Source: CAZPMT01 sp964587655 (GTDB lineage Bacteria; Hydrogenedentota; Hydrogenedentia; Hydrogenedentales; SLHB01). Taken from it: 64,000 nt of DNA. The notes beneath the pieces are model-generated. The model did no database searches, was not told the origin of the DNA, and was given only the letters and a program-made list of their open reading frames with translations. Shown here piece by piece: positions 46,938 through 56,044 of the stretch; the first letter of the stretch is position 1; the number at the start of each line of letters is the position of its first letter. The DNA lies in NCBI GenBank assembly GCA_964587655.1, contig CAZPMT010000003.1:1-64000 (forward strand), in the 5' to 3' direction. Position numbers and translations under genes: made by a program.

Positions 46938-47668
46938 CGCGGTCCGAGGGCGCCAAGCTCATAGAGGACAAGCGATGCAGCGAGCGTGGCTGCGACTTCC
47001 GAGCGGTACGTGGCCGGGCCGAGCGAAATGGGAATCGCCCCGTGACCTGAGGCGATATCGACTTCCTCCGGCGCAAGATCGCCTTCGGGTCCGACGAGCA
47101 GCGTGACCTCACCCTCGACAACGGACAACCCGCCCAACGCCTCAGAGATCGGAACCGGCGGCAGCGACTGAGTCGCGATCAGCAGGGGACCCTGGATGCG
47201 GTTCAAGGCGGCATCGAGATCCGGCGCGACGTCGAATGATGGCAGCCACGCGCGCCCGCACTGCTTGCAGGCTTCGACCGCATATCGCCGCCACTTGGGA
47301 TTCAAATGCGCCGCCTTCTCCGAGTGCCGCCCTCGGAAAAAACGGAAGTGGGAAATGCCGATCTCCGTTCCGTGCTGAATCAAGTACTCGATGCTCTTCT
47401 CGCGGAGAAGACACGCCTGAAGAAGCGACAAACGCACCATCGGCGCGGGAATTCGCCGCTCGATATCCGGCGCGACGATTACCTCGCGATGCGTGGCCCG
47501 TGAAACCGAACCTTCGATCTCCCGCCCCTCACCGTCGAACAACACCACGCGTTCGCCCACCTTCACACGGACCACATGCAAAGCGTGATGCGCCTCATCG
47601 GCAGGCAACGCCATCTCGAAACCCATCTCCGTCCCCGGAGCTATATGGAAGCGGTGTACGTGCGCCAT
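46934..47668 (-). CDS. rsmE: 16S rRNA m3U1498 methyltransferase
   Basis: 244 residues from ATG 47668 (ATG 47686 is the alternative). The RsmE family SPOUT knot is clear: QACLLREKSIEYLIQHGTEI-type helix, LLVGPEGDLAPEEVD and the C-terminal SLGPATYRSEVAATLAASLVL. It methylates U1498 of 16S rRNA in the assembled small subunit. Four bases overlap convergently with the reductase gene. The upstream side is bordered by a TTTTGGAT inverted-repeat element that starts 24 bases before the start codon, so promoter sequence may lie in the element. Confidence 0.94.
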   Translation of the reverse strand: MAHVHRFHIAPGTEMGFEMALPADEAHHALHVVRVKVGERVVLFDGEGREIEGSVSRATHREVIVAPDIERRIPAPMVRLSLLQACLLREKSIEYLIQHGTEIGISHFRFFRGRHSEKAAHLNPKWRRYAVEACKQCGRAWLPSFDVAPDLDAALNRIQGPLLIATQSLPPVPISEALGGLSVVEGEVTLLVGPEGDLAPEEVDIASGHGAIPISLGPATYRSEVAATLAASLVLYELGALGPR

Positions 47669-47691
47669 AACCCTAGCCAAACACATTTGAA

Positions 47692-47863
47692 ATTTTGGAT
47701 TTTGGATTTTGGATTTTGGATTGCCATTTATGGCCGCGGGATCGTGTCCATTCGCTGGTCAAACCGCTGCAACGTGGCAAGGGCCTTCGCGACAATACTG
47801 CTCTGCACTCAATACTCTGCACGTTCGGCGCCAATCCAAAATCTAAAATCCAAAATCCAAAAT
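47692..47863. mobile_element. TTTTGGAT inverted-repeat element without gene (MITE-like)
   Basis: Left end 47692-47722 has four TTTTGGA repeats, right end 47833-47863 has the inverse (with one TCTAAAAT variant). The 110-base middle has no coding content that I can support. Same end structure as the 24387-24934 cassette, which carries a four-helix-bundle gene. Confidence 0.75.
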
Positions 47864-47974
47864 GAATGTGCGAAGGGAATTCTCACATTCTGGGCGTTAG
47901 AATCTACCATCCCTTCGCGGCCTCTTCCGCATCAGCGAGTTCGGCGTCCCGCCGGTGGTACCCGCATTGTCGAA

Positions 47975-50866
47975 TTAGGTCGCGGGCACGCGCGAGCGCG
48001 TCCTTGTCCCGAACAGACGCGCGCGGTGGAGCAGGATGTCGGCCATGTGCAGACGCATAGGCCCGCGCTCCGCGATCTGCCACGATTCATCCAGGTCCGC
48101 CCCGGCGCCTTCAACGTCACCCTCCACATGCCGCAACCACGCACGCGACAACAAGCTACGCGGAAGGTAATCCTGCCGACCCGCGCGGCGGAGACCTTCG
48201 ACAGGCGCCTCGATTTGTTCGCGCGCGCACTGTGAGGCCGCGGCTCGCTCCGACGGACCGCCCGCCAGCAGCGCCCGATACAGCGCCGCACGGCCGAGCG
48301 TGAGGTGGTCGAGAGCCTTAGTGAGATGAGAGAGCCCCGCCTCCTCTACCCATTTCAGCGTCTGCGCGGCCCGCTGCTCGACTTCCCGGCAGCGCGCGAG
48401 AAGCTCTGCGCGAACGTCCTGTTGCGGTCGTTCTCCAGCGCCTGGAGCGATGCTGTTCTGCCACGCCACTCGCTCGGCGTCGGCAAGAAGCAGGTCGCAG
48501 TACTGGAAGCCCGGCACCGAATACAACAACGGGTATTCGGGCTGTCGTTCTACCTGCATGTTCTCCGCCTCGCGGAAGCGTTCCAGGGCCTCGGCTGCCC
48601 GGCCGGCTTGATGCAGGGCGTCGCCTAGCGTCGCGCGGTTGACCATCCGCCGGAATTCGTCCCCGCTCCGCTCAGCCAAGTCCTGCGACTTCTTGCCGTC
48701 CTGCACTGCGATCGACACCTCGCCCAGCGTCAACTCCAACTCGCTCAGATTCGAGGCGCGGCTGGACGCTTCTTTCCAGTCCTCGCGCCGCACACACATT
48801 TCCAGTGAGACTCGCATGGGTTTGACCGCCTCGTTCAACCGGCCCAAGGCGCGCATTCTCGTTGCGGCCTCGTTCAGCAACCAGGCTTGGGCTGCTTCGG
48901 ACAACGAAGCCGCGAGGCGCGTCCACGGGTGTTCGAAGAAGCAGGCGACCGCGCCCAGGTCTGCGCCAAGTAGCCCAAGTTTCCTGGTGCTGTAGAAGGC
49001 TTGCGCCCCATTCGTGCCGCGCAAGATGCGGTCGTCATAGACCTTGCCGCATGCGTCCTCATACAGCCCGGCCTGGCAACCATGGGCCACGGCCTGATAC
49101 AGTGGCTGGAGTCCCTCCATTCCCTCGGGCCAGTAGGGCGCCGACGCCTTCAGGTGCTCGTAGACCCGCCGATGCCCCTCACGCCAAGCCTTCGGATTGC
49201 CCCGCCGCACCTGATCTGCGAAGTGCTCGCGCACGAGTGGATGGGCATCGAGTACATCACCGCCCGATCGGAGAGACCGCGGCAGCTCGAAATCCTCAGC
49301 CTCACCCAGAGGCATTCCATCCAATGACTTGCTCTCGGCCTCTTTACCGTAACCCTTGACCTTCTTCGGCTCGTAAGACGATGCTATCACAAGGCCCGCT
49401 TCCTCGAGGGCGGCTACGGCGAGGTTCCAATCCGCGTCGCTGACCTTGGCCAGCGGCTCGGTGAGTTCCGGGATCGCGGGCGGATCGCACAAAGCGGCCA
49501 AACACGGGGGATCGGCGGGCCGGTCAAAGAAGCCCATCAGACGCAGGATGGCGAGTTGGCGTTGTCCGTCCTCACCGCTTTCGGCAAGCCATTTCTCATA
49601 CGCCGTCATGACCTTGAACGCATGACCGCCTTGAACCTTGGCGTCGGCCTCACTGAACTTCACGAGGCTGCGTTTCCGAATGTCTCCGCCGTGCGCCTTG
49701 GCAAGGTAACTGCCCAATAACGTGAGCGCGAGGGCATGGCCATTGACCTCCCGGCTGGCCTCGCGCAGTTCATCCTCCGGGCCATTGACACCGGTTCGAC
49801 TGAGCAGCGCCGCGCCCGCTTCTTCGGACAAGTGCTCAAGCATCCACTCCGGCGCGGTGGTCTGATGGAATGGCGCCAGGTCGGCCACGTGCTCGCGCGT
49901 CGTCACGATGCAGAGTCCAGGGTTCTGCTGTGCCAGGCCCTTGAGCAGGGCCTCGATCGCGCCGTCCTTGAGTCTGCCCGACATCGGCCCGGGCGGATAT
50001 TGAAGCGGCTCCATGCCGTCGAGCACGAGCAACGTGCGCCGTTGCGCCACCAGTTGCGCAAGGCGCGCGCCTTTCTCCCACGGAGAGGCCGCGCTCTCCG
50101 CCATTTTCTCATCGCCGAAGAATTTGAGCGCCTCGCTGACGAAGGAGTCAGCGGAAGCCGTGCCCTGTTCGCGCGTGCCCTGACTGTAGAACGACCAGTC
50201 GAACACGCGCTCGGCCCCGCGCCAACCGTCCCGCGCCATGCGCGCCATCCAATCGACCACGAGCGAAGTCTTACCGACCCCGCCCCAAGCGACCAGCGTC
50301 ACAACGTGCGTCTTCCCGTCCTCCCACGCCTCATCCAGATCCGCCAGTCTATTCTCCCGGCCAAACAGCTTCTCCGCCCCATGCCGCAACCGCGTCGGAG
50401 AAAGAATGACTTCACTCGTTGCTACGAGGTTGCTTCCTCTCATCAACACCTTCGGCTTCTGACCGGTGATTCCCCAGACGATCTTGCCGACTCCTTCTTC
50501 TGATAGGCCATCGCGCAGATCCACCCACGTACGGTTTGCCAGAAACACTGGAAGCTCGGGCTTTTGCGCTGCGCCGGGCAGCAGCACCGGTATGACGGGC
50601 AGCTTCTGCCGCACGGCCAGTTGAAGCAGGGCTTCCATCTCTTCGTCTTCCCAAGGGCCGATGCCATCCTTGCCCACGATCACGGCGCCGCTCTTGGACG
50701 CCTTGATTCCCTTCTCCAGCAGTTTCTGCCACGACACACCGGGCCGCAGTTCATCCTCATCGAGCCAAACGGTGATGCCGTACGCGCGCAACGCCTTGGC
50801 AAGTTCGCGGACTGCGGGCTTGTCCTTGCTGTTGTGCGACAGGAATACATCGAACTGCTCGTTCAT
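47975..50866 (-). CDS. TIR-NTPase-TPR (STAND/NLR-like) protein, C-terminus frameshifted
   Basis: 963 residues from ATG 50866 behind GGGGAG. Residues 1-130 are a TIR domain (FDVFLSHNSKDK, WLDEDELRPGVSW, an acidic WEDEEME helix as in NAD-cleaving TIRs). An NB-ARC/NACHT-like NTPase follows (Walker A AWGGVGKTSL, Walker B LLVLDGMEPLQ), then winged-helix and TPR repeats to the end. Such TIR-STAND proteins act as phage or stress sensors that deplete NAD; here function is inference. The last six residues read TRSRVPAT in the current frame. A shift of one base near 48009-48013 restores DKDALARARDLI and a tail ending AAKGW at 47904, so one base appears deleted. Confidence 0.9.
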   Translation of the reverse strand: MNEQFDVFLSHNSKDKPAVRELAKALRAYGITVWLDEDELRPGVSWQKLLEKGIKASKSGAVIVGKDGIGPWEDEEMEALLQLAVRQKLPVIPVLLPGAAQKPELPVFLANRTWVDLRDGLSEEGVGKIVWGITGQKPKVLMRGSNLVATSEVILSPTRLRHGAEKLFGRENRLADLDEAWEDGKTHVVTLVAWGGVGKTSLVVDWMARMARDGWRGAERVFDWSFYSQGTREQGTASADSFVSEALKFFGDEKMAESAASPWEKGARLAQLVAQRRTLLVLDGMEPLQYPPGPMSGRLKDGAIEALLKGLAQQNPGLCIVTTREHVADLAPFHQTTAPEWMLEHLSEEAGAALLSRTGVNGPEDELREASREVNGHALALTLLGSYLAKAHGGDIRKRSLVKFSEADAKVQGGHAFKVMTAYEKWLAESGEDGQRQLAILRLMGFFDRPADPPCLAALCDPPAIPELTEPLAKVSDADWNLAVAALEEAGLVIASSYEPKKVKGYGKEAESKSLDGMPLGEAEDFELPRSLRSGGDVLDAHPLVREHFADQVRRGNPKAWREGHRRVYEHLKASAPYWPEGMEGLQPLYQAVAHGCQAGLYEDACGKVYDDRILRGTNGAQAFYSTRKLGLLGADLGAVACFFEHPWTRLAASLSEAAQAWLLNEAATRMRALGRLNEAVKPMRVSLEMCVRREDWKEASSRASNLSELELTLGEVSIAVQDGKKSQDLAERSGDEFRRMVNRATLGDALHQAGRAAEALERFREAENMQVERQPEYPLLYSVPGFQYCDLLLADAERVAWQNSIAPGAGERPQQDVRAELLARCREVEQRAAQTLKWVEEAGLSHLTKALDHLTLGRAALYRALLAGGPSERAAASQCAREQIEAPVEGLRRAGRQDYLPRSLLSRAWLRHVEGDVEGAGADLDESWQIAERGPMRLHMADILLHRARLFGTRTRSRVPAT

Positions 50867-51013
50867 GACATGCTCCCCATTGATGTAGCCTTCGTCTGCT
50901 GCGTTCCCGCAAGCCCGACACAATACTATAGGGCGATTCTCGTGGAGTCAAACGAGATCCCGGCGCAGCCGCAGGCTGTGGATGGCAGGCCAGTAGAACG
51001 TTTCCGAAATAAC

Positions 51014-51221
51014 CTTGCAGTACCCCGAAGGGGTACAATGTGAATAGCCGTGGGTAAGACCCACGGTAACAGACCGCACCCTGTCACGACCCTGAAGGGG
51101 TCGAACCGCATCGAAACGGGCGTCAATACTGCGTGTTCAACCCCTTCAGGGTTGTCCATTACGGACACGGGTTCCGTGGGTTTCACCCACGGCTATTCAC
51201 ATTGCATCCCTTCAGGATGTC
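51014..51221. repeat. Long inverted repeat with CCCCGAAGGGG and CACCCACGG hairpins
   Basis: The left part (ACAATGTGAATAGCCGTGGG, GACCCACGG, CTGAAGGGGTCGAAC) is answered in inverse order on the right (GTTCAACCCCTTCAGG, CCGTGGGTTTCACCCACGG, CTATTCACATTGCAT). Several short hairpins are nested within. This fills most of the 527-base gap between the TIR gene and nrdG; I see no gene there. Confidence 0.8.
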
Positions 51222-51393
51222 ATACCGAGCCTGTGACGTTATTTGGAGAACACGCTACTACAGGCCGCAGGTGAGAGATTGGGGACCCGGCGTTTCCCAC
51301 ATACCGACATCGCAGGGACAAGGGGTTGCAACCCCTTGTCTGCAATTGGTCATCGCCTGTTCAGAAAGGGTGTTTCAGTGGACGCCAAGCCCC

Positions 51394-52131
51394 TTATGCC
51401 GCGCCGACGGTCAGAGCGGGAGAGGGCTGTTCGAAGCCGCGCAACTGACAGCGATGAATGATGTCTTCGACCTCGTGCATGAAGGCCAGGGGCCATGTGG
51501 AGGCGTGCGGGGGGAGGTCCAGGGATGGGTCGGAACGAGACGGCTCCGGAGGGCGGTACTGTTGGAGCACGTAGCGCCGGGCACCGCGAATCCTGCGGGC
51601 CATGGCGAGGACGTCGGATTCGGTGAAATGCGGCAGGACCGTGGTGCGGAACTCGTAGTCGACGCGCCCGGCCATGAGGATGTCGATGCTCTCGTTGATG
51701 ACGCGGTAGTCTACCGGCGCGCCGCAGACGGCTTCGTACTTCTCGATCGGGGCCTTGATGTCCATCGCCACGTAGTCGAGCAGACCTTCGTCCACGAGTT
51801 CGCGCAGGATCGCCGGCTGCGTCCCGTTGGTGTCGAGCTTGATCCGGAATCCCTTCGCGCGCACCGCGCGGATGAAATCTGCAAGGCCGGGCTGGAGCGC
51901 CGGTTCGCCGCCGGTGATGACCACGCCGTCGAGGAAGCCGCGACGCGTTTCCAGCCACGCAAGAGCGACGTCGGTGTCGAACCAGGTCTGCGTCCCCGCG
52001 TCCGTTTCGCGGACGAGCGAACGATTGTGGCAATAGTAGCAGTCGAGATTGCAGCCCGGTGTGAAGAACACCGCGGCAAGATAACCGGGATAGTCGACGA
52101 AGGAGCACTTCTCGATGCCCGCAATCCTCAC
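51394..52131 (-). CDS. nrdG: Anaerobic ribonucleotide reductase activating protein
   Basis: 245 residues from GTG 52131, whose GTGA overlaps the nrdD stop. The radical-SAM motif CNLDCYYCHN is near residue 30, with FTPGCN, GGEPALQPG and the SAM-binding DYVAMDIKAP region. It cleaves SAM with a 4Fe-4S cluster to make the glycyl radical on NrdD. The protein is longer than the classic 154-residue E. coli NrdG and is of the pyruvate-formate-lyase-activase-like type common in anaerobes. Complete. Confidence 0.94.
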   Translation of the reverse strand: MRIAGIEKCSFVDYPGYLAAVFFTPGCNLDCYYCHNRSLVRETDAGTQTWFDTDVALAWLETRRGFLDGVVITGGEPALQPGLADFIRAVRAKGFRIKLDTNGTQPAILRELVDEGLLDYVAMDIKAPIEKYEAVCGAPVDYRVINESIDILMAGRVDYEFRTTVLPHFTESDVLAMARRIRGARRYVLQQYRPPEPSRSDPSLDLPPHASTWPLAFMHEVEDIIHRCQLRGFEQPSPALTVGAA

Positions 52132-54236
52132 GACATACCCTCCGCGTGCAGCACGGACTCCGGAATCCGATATTTGACCCGGTCCTTGTACTCCTGCCGC
52201 TTGCCGTCGTTGTAATTCGCCAGCGGCCGGAGGTAACCGGTCACGCGCGACCAGACTTCCGTCTCGCCGCCGCACGTGGGACAAGTGAACTGCTCGCCGC
52301 GAAGGTACCCGTGGTTGTTGCAGACGCTGAAGGTCGGCGTAATGGACAGGTACGGGAGTCTGTTCTTCGCGAAGACCTTCTGGATGAAACGTTTGCAGGT
52401 TTCGATGTCCTCGATGCTCTCGCCGAGATACGCATGGAGAACCGTGCCGCCCGTGTAGGCCGACTGAAGCTCGTCCTGGAGCCGCAGGACGTCGAAGATA
52501 TCGTCCGTATAGCCCACGGGCACTTGCGTCGAGTTGGTGTAATAGGGCGTGCCGTTGCCCGCGGCGATGATATCGAGATAGCGGGCCTTGTCGAGGCGCG
52601 CGAGACGGTACGACGTGCCCTCGGCGGGCGTCGCCTCGAGGTTGTACACGTGTCCGGTCTCGATCTGGATGTCCTTGAGCATGTCGCGCAGGAACTCCAT
52701 AATCTCCATCGCGAACGCCTGCCCCTCGGGCGTCGTGATGTCCTTCTCCATGAAGTTTACCAGGGCCTCGTTCATGCCCACGATGCCGATCGTGCTGAAA
52801 TGGTTGTGCCAAAACTCGCCGGTCCGTTTCTTGATCTCGCGCAGGTAGTTGGTGGAATAAGGATACAGCCCGCGCGCGCTCTGCTGCTCGATGACCTTGC
52901 GCTTCAACTCGAGCGAGGTCCGGCCTATCTGCACAAGACGCCAAAGCCGCGCCTTGAACTCCTTCACCGAATTCGACAAATACCCGATGCGCGGCAGGTT
53001 GATCGTGAAAACGCCGATCGATCCCGTCATCGGATTGCTGCCGAAGAGCCCGCCGCCGCGTTTGCGAAGCTCCGTTGTGTCGAGCCTGAGCCGGCAACAC
53101 ATCGATACCGCGTCCTCCGGCGACAAGTCCGCGTTGACGTAGTTGGCGAAGTAAGGAATGCCGTACTTGCATGTCGTCCGCATAAACGCATTGACCGACC
53201 GGGAATTCCAGTCGAAGTCCTTGGTCACGTTCAGCGTCGGGATCGGGAACGTGAAGACCCGCCCCTTCGCGTCGCCTGCCATCATGACCTCGCAGAACGC
53301 CTCATTGAAGACATCCATTTCCTCTTGGAAATCGCCGTACTTGTCGTCCATCAGTTGACCGCCGCGGATCACGGCGTGGTCCCGCAACATCGAGGGGACC
53401 GTGAGATCGAAGGTGAGATTCGAGAAAGGACACTGGAAACCGACCCGCGTGGGAACGTTGATGTTGAAGATGAATTCCTGGAGACACTGCTTCACTTGCT
53501 CGAACGTCAACTTGTCATAGCGAACAAAGGGCGCGCAGTAGGTGTCGAAACTGGACCAGGCCTGGGCGCCCGCCGTTTCGCCTTGCGTCGTGAACGTCGA
53601 GTTCGTAATCTGACCCAGGAACGACCGAAGGTGCCGCGGCGGCGAACTCTCAACCTTCCCCGGAACGCCGCCGAAGCCTTCCATCAACAACTGGCGCAGA
53701 TCCCATCCCGCGCAATACGGCCCCAGGAACCCAAGGTCATGGATGTGGGCGTCGCCGCTCTCGTGGGCCTCGCGGATCTCCGCGGAGTACACCTCGTGGA
53801 GCCAGTAGTTCTTGGTGAAAAACTCGCGGACGTAATTATTGAGGCCGTTGACGCTCTTCTGTGTGTTGGCGTTCTCTTTGATCCGCCAATCACGATCCCC
53901 CAGATAATCGGAGAACATCTCGATGGTCGCGCCGATGAGCGCATTCAGGTTGCGCGCTCCCGTACGTTTCTCGCGATACAGGATGTACGCCTTGGCCGTC
54001 TTGGCGTGGCCGTTCTTGATCAGCGTGCGCTCGACGAGATCCTGAACGCCCTCAACGTCCGGAATCCGCCCGGAGAACCGCTCCTCGACGATTCGGAGGA
54101 CTTGCTGGCATAGATTCTCGGCCAGGGCGTAATCCGTTCCCCCACACGCCGTGGCCGCCTTGAAGACGGCATTTGTAATCTTTTCCGGACTGAATTTCTC
54201 AATGCTTCCGTCCCGCTTGCGAATGCACTCCACCAT
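52128..54236 (-). CDS. nrdD: Anaerobic (class III) ribonucleoside-triphosphate reductase
   Basis: 702 residues from ATG. The N-terminal ATP-cone (KRDGSIEKFSPEKITNAVFK) gives allosteric control. The barrel has TGSIGVFTINLPRIGYLS and TNSTQVPVGYTDDIFDVL. The C-terminal zinc site (CNNHGYLRGEQ, CPTCGG) and glycyl-radical motif RVTGYLRP are present. It reduces ribonucleoside triphosphates without oxygen using formate or a thiol. With nrdG it forms an operon under two NrdR-like boxes. No class I or II enzyme is seen in the window; the organism is able to grow anaerobically. Confidence 0.97.
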   Translation of the reverse strand: MVECIRKRDGSIEKFSPEKITNAVFKAATACGGTDYALAENLCQQVLRIVEERFSGRIPDVEGVQDLVERTLIKNGHAKTAKAYILYREKRTGARNLNALIGATIEMFSDYLGDRDWRIKENANTQKSVNGLNNYVREFFTKNYWLHEVYSAEIREAHESGDAHIHDLGFLGPYCAGWDLRQLLMEGFGGVPGKVESSPPRHLRSFLGQITNSTFTTQGETAGAQAWSSFDTYCAPFVRYDKLTFEQVKQCLQEFIFNINVPTRVGFQCPFSNLTFDLTVPSMLRDHAVIRGGQLMDDKYGDFQEEMDVFNEAFCEVMMAGDAKGRVFTFPIPTLNVTKDFDWNSRSVNAFMRTTCKYGIPYFANYVNADLSPEDAVSMCCRLRLDTTELRKRGGGLFGSNPMTGSIGVFTINLPRIGYLSNSVKEFKARLWRLVQIGRTSLELKRKVIEQQSARGLYPYSTNYLREIKKRTGEFWHNHFSTIGIVGMNEALVNFMEKDITTPEGQAFAMEIMEFLRDMLKDIQIETGHVYNLEATPAEGTSYRLARLDKARYLDIIAAGNGTPYYTNSTQVPVGYTDDIFDVLRLQDELQSAYTGGTVLHAYLGESIEDIETCKRFIQKVFAKNRLPYLSITPTFSVCNNHGYLRGEQFTCPTCGGETEVWSRVTGYLRPLANYNDGKRQEYKDRVKYRIPESVLHAEGMS

Positions 54237-54496
54237 CCCCTAGTCTCCTTCCGAATAATGCCGCTTCCGCAATGATCCCAAATCGTCCTCGTAATCGCCA
54301 CGCCGCGCTTAAATGGCGATTACCAGGCTTGGACCCTCAACGACCCCTGGGTAGGGTCGCGATCCTCCGCGACCGCGCATGTGAACCTCCGTCCTCCCGG
54401 AAGGCGCCCACCTGCATTCATTCAACTGGATCAAGCGGCAATCCCTGCCCTTCATATCGCCCACATCACCCTCTAAGGGCTTCCCATTGCCACGAA

Positions 54497-54543
54497 CCCC
54501 ATTATATAGTGGTTTGCCCAAGTTGTCAACACTAAATATTGCG
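54497..54543 (-). promoter_or_regulatory. Two NrdR-box-like operators upstream of nrdD
   Basis: CCACTATATAATGGGG (minus strand of 54497-54512) and AACACTAAATATTGCG (54528-54543) resemble the ACACWATATWTWGTGT box. Their centres are 31 bases apart, three helical turns, the standard spacing for NrdR tandem sites. The gap 54237-55004 otherwise shows an AT-rich stretch (54660-54700) but no gene that I can support. Confidence 0.6.
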
Positions 54544-55004
54544 TATCTTACAAGTACCTAACCCAAAGCCGGACAAGGGGCTACGACGAAACCAGGCAAG
54601 AAACGTGCTGTGAGAACCGGAGAAACGCAGAAAAATGCAAGCGCGATCCCGGAGTCTATTTGCGCGAAATACGCGATTATTGACAATAAATAATACCGCC
54701 TTCGCGCTGCGAGACGCCTGGAATAGGGCCGTTTTGCGGGCAAATTCGAGGCCGCGCACAAGCGCGAAGGCGCCTCAGCATCAAAAACACCGAAAATCGC
54801 CCCTCTTTATGTGCTTTTATCTCGTGTTGGAATGGATTAGACAGCCGACTATGACGCATTGGGCAGCCTCATTACTCCGCATCCGAGTGGAGGTCCTCAG
54901 CGATGGACAGCAGCATGCGCTCCAATGAGCAACTCTGATTTGCATCCCGAGGCGCTTAGCAGTATCGTGAAACACGCTGAATTCTCAAAAGGAGGGGACT
55001 TCAC

Positions 55005-56024
55005 ATGAAAAGCGCACTGACTTACGTGGGCTGGTTCTTGGCCGCCGTTGCCTCTGTCGCCGTGGTTGGTATCTTCGTTTGGGGGTGGCGTCAAACAAAT
55101 GAGATCGTGGAACTGCGCGCCCAAACGGACTCTCTGAAGCAGCAGATCGAAACGCTGAACATTGCGCTCTCGGATAAGGAGGCCGCGTTGAGTGCTCTCC
55201 AAGCTAAAGCCGCTGAGCAACAGGCCAAGCTTCCTGACGCGTCCGGCGAAGCCGCGAAGTCCACGTCGGGCGCGGCGTCGCTGCTGCAGAAGATGATGTC
55301 CGCCGTTACAGGCGGCGGGAAGGATGAAAAGGCCTCGGACGATGAACAGGGCAATCCGCTCGGTGCTCTTGCGAAAATGTACTCCGGCGAACAGGGCAAG
55401 GAGATGGCCAAGTACAGTGCCGAGATGGCCGTGAACATGCACTATCAAGATTTGTTCGCAAATCTTCATCTCCCCGCCGACGTGGAACAGCGGTTGCGCG
55501 ATGTCCTCAAGGAGAACTTGGCCGAGCAGATCACGGCCGGTTTGGGAGCCCTTGGAGGCAAGGCTTCCCCGGAAACGCTCAAGAGCATGAAGGACGATTC
55601 CGACGCAAAACTCCGTGCGAAGGTCGCCGAGATCCTTAGTCCCGAGGAAATGACCGCATGGGACGAATACCAGGCCACGTTGCCAAAACGCATGCTCACT
55701 CAAGGCCTCGACATGCAATTCAACATGTTCGCGCCAGGGCTTGCCCCCGATACGCGCACCCGTGCCCGCGACGTGCTGGTGGAGGAACTCCTGCCGACGC
55801 AGGCCGGCCAACAGGGCACGGGCATTCCCACGAACACAGACTTTCAGTCGCAGTTGACCGCCCAACAGGAAGCGTTCGGCCGGGCGAGGGAGCGCCTTGC
55901 CCAGGAACTGGATGAGACGGCGCTTGCCGAGGTGGATCGTCTCATCGCGCAGATGCAGCAGATGATCGAGATGTCAACCCGCATGATGGGAAATCTCAAG
56001 CCGCCGGAAAGCACACCGAAATAG
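55005..56024 (+). CDS. Membrane-anchored coiled-coil protein of unknown function
   Basis: 339 residues behind a strong AAAGGAGGGG site. Residues 5-28 are a signal anchor (GWFLAAVASVAVVGIFVWGW). A coiled coil follows (IVELRAQTDSLKQQIETL to about 70), then a Gly/Lys linker, and a helical domain of about 230 residues with two similar-looking halves (LFANLHLPADVEQRLRDVL; MFAPGLAPDTRTRARDVL), which suggests an internal duplication. No family is recognised. It is followed 20 bases later by the pectate-lyase-like gene. Confidence 0.85.
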   Translation: MKSALTYVGWFLAAVASVAVVGIFVWGWRQTNEIVELRAQTDSLKQQIETLNIALSDKEAALSALQAKAAEQQAKLPDASGEAAKSTSGAASLLQKMMSAVTGGGKDEKASDDEQGNPLGALAKMYSGEQGKEMAKYSAEMAVNMHYQDLFANLHLPADVEQRLRDVLKENLAEQITAGLGALGGKASPETLKSMKDDSDAKLRAKVAEILSPEEMTAWDEYQATLPKRMLTQGLDMQFNMFAPGLAPDTRTRARDVLVEELLPTQAGQQGTGIPTNTDFQSQLTAQQEAFGRARERLAQELDETALAEVDRLIAQMQQMIEMSTRMMGNLKPPESTPK

Positions 56025-56044
56025 ATTCGCGAGAGGGAAATGCG

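Noticed and set aside
52146..54113. 655-residue frame opposite nrdD
   Set aside because: Antisense shadow of a well-conserved gene with no domain of its own.
54532..54928. Short frames in the nrdD to 55005 gap
   Set aside because: No ribosome sites, signal or domain; they overlap the NrdR-like boxes or AT-rich promoter-like sequence.
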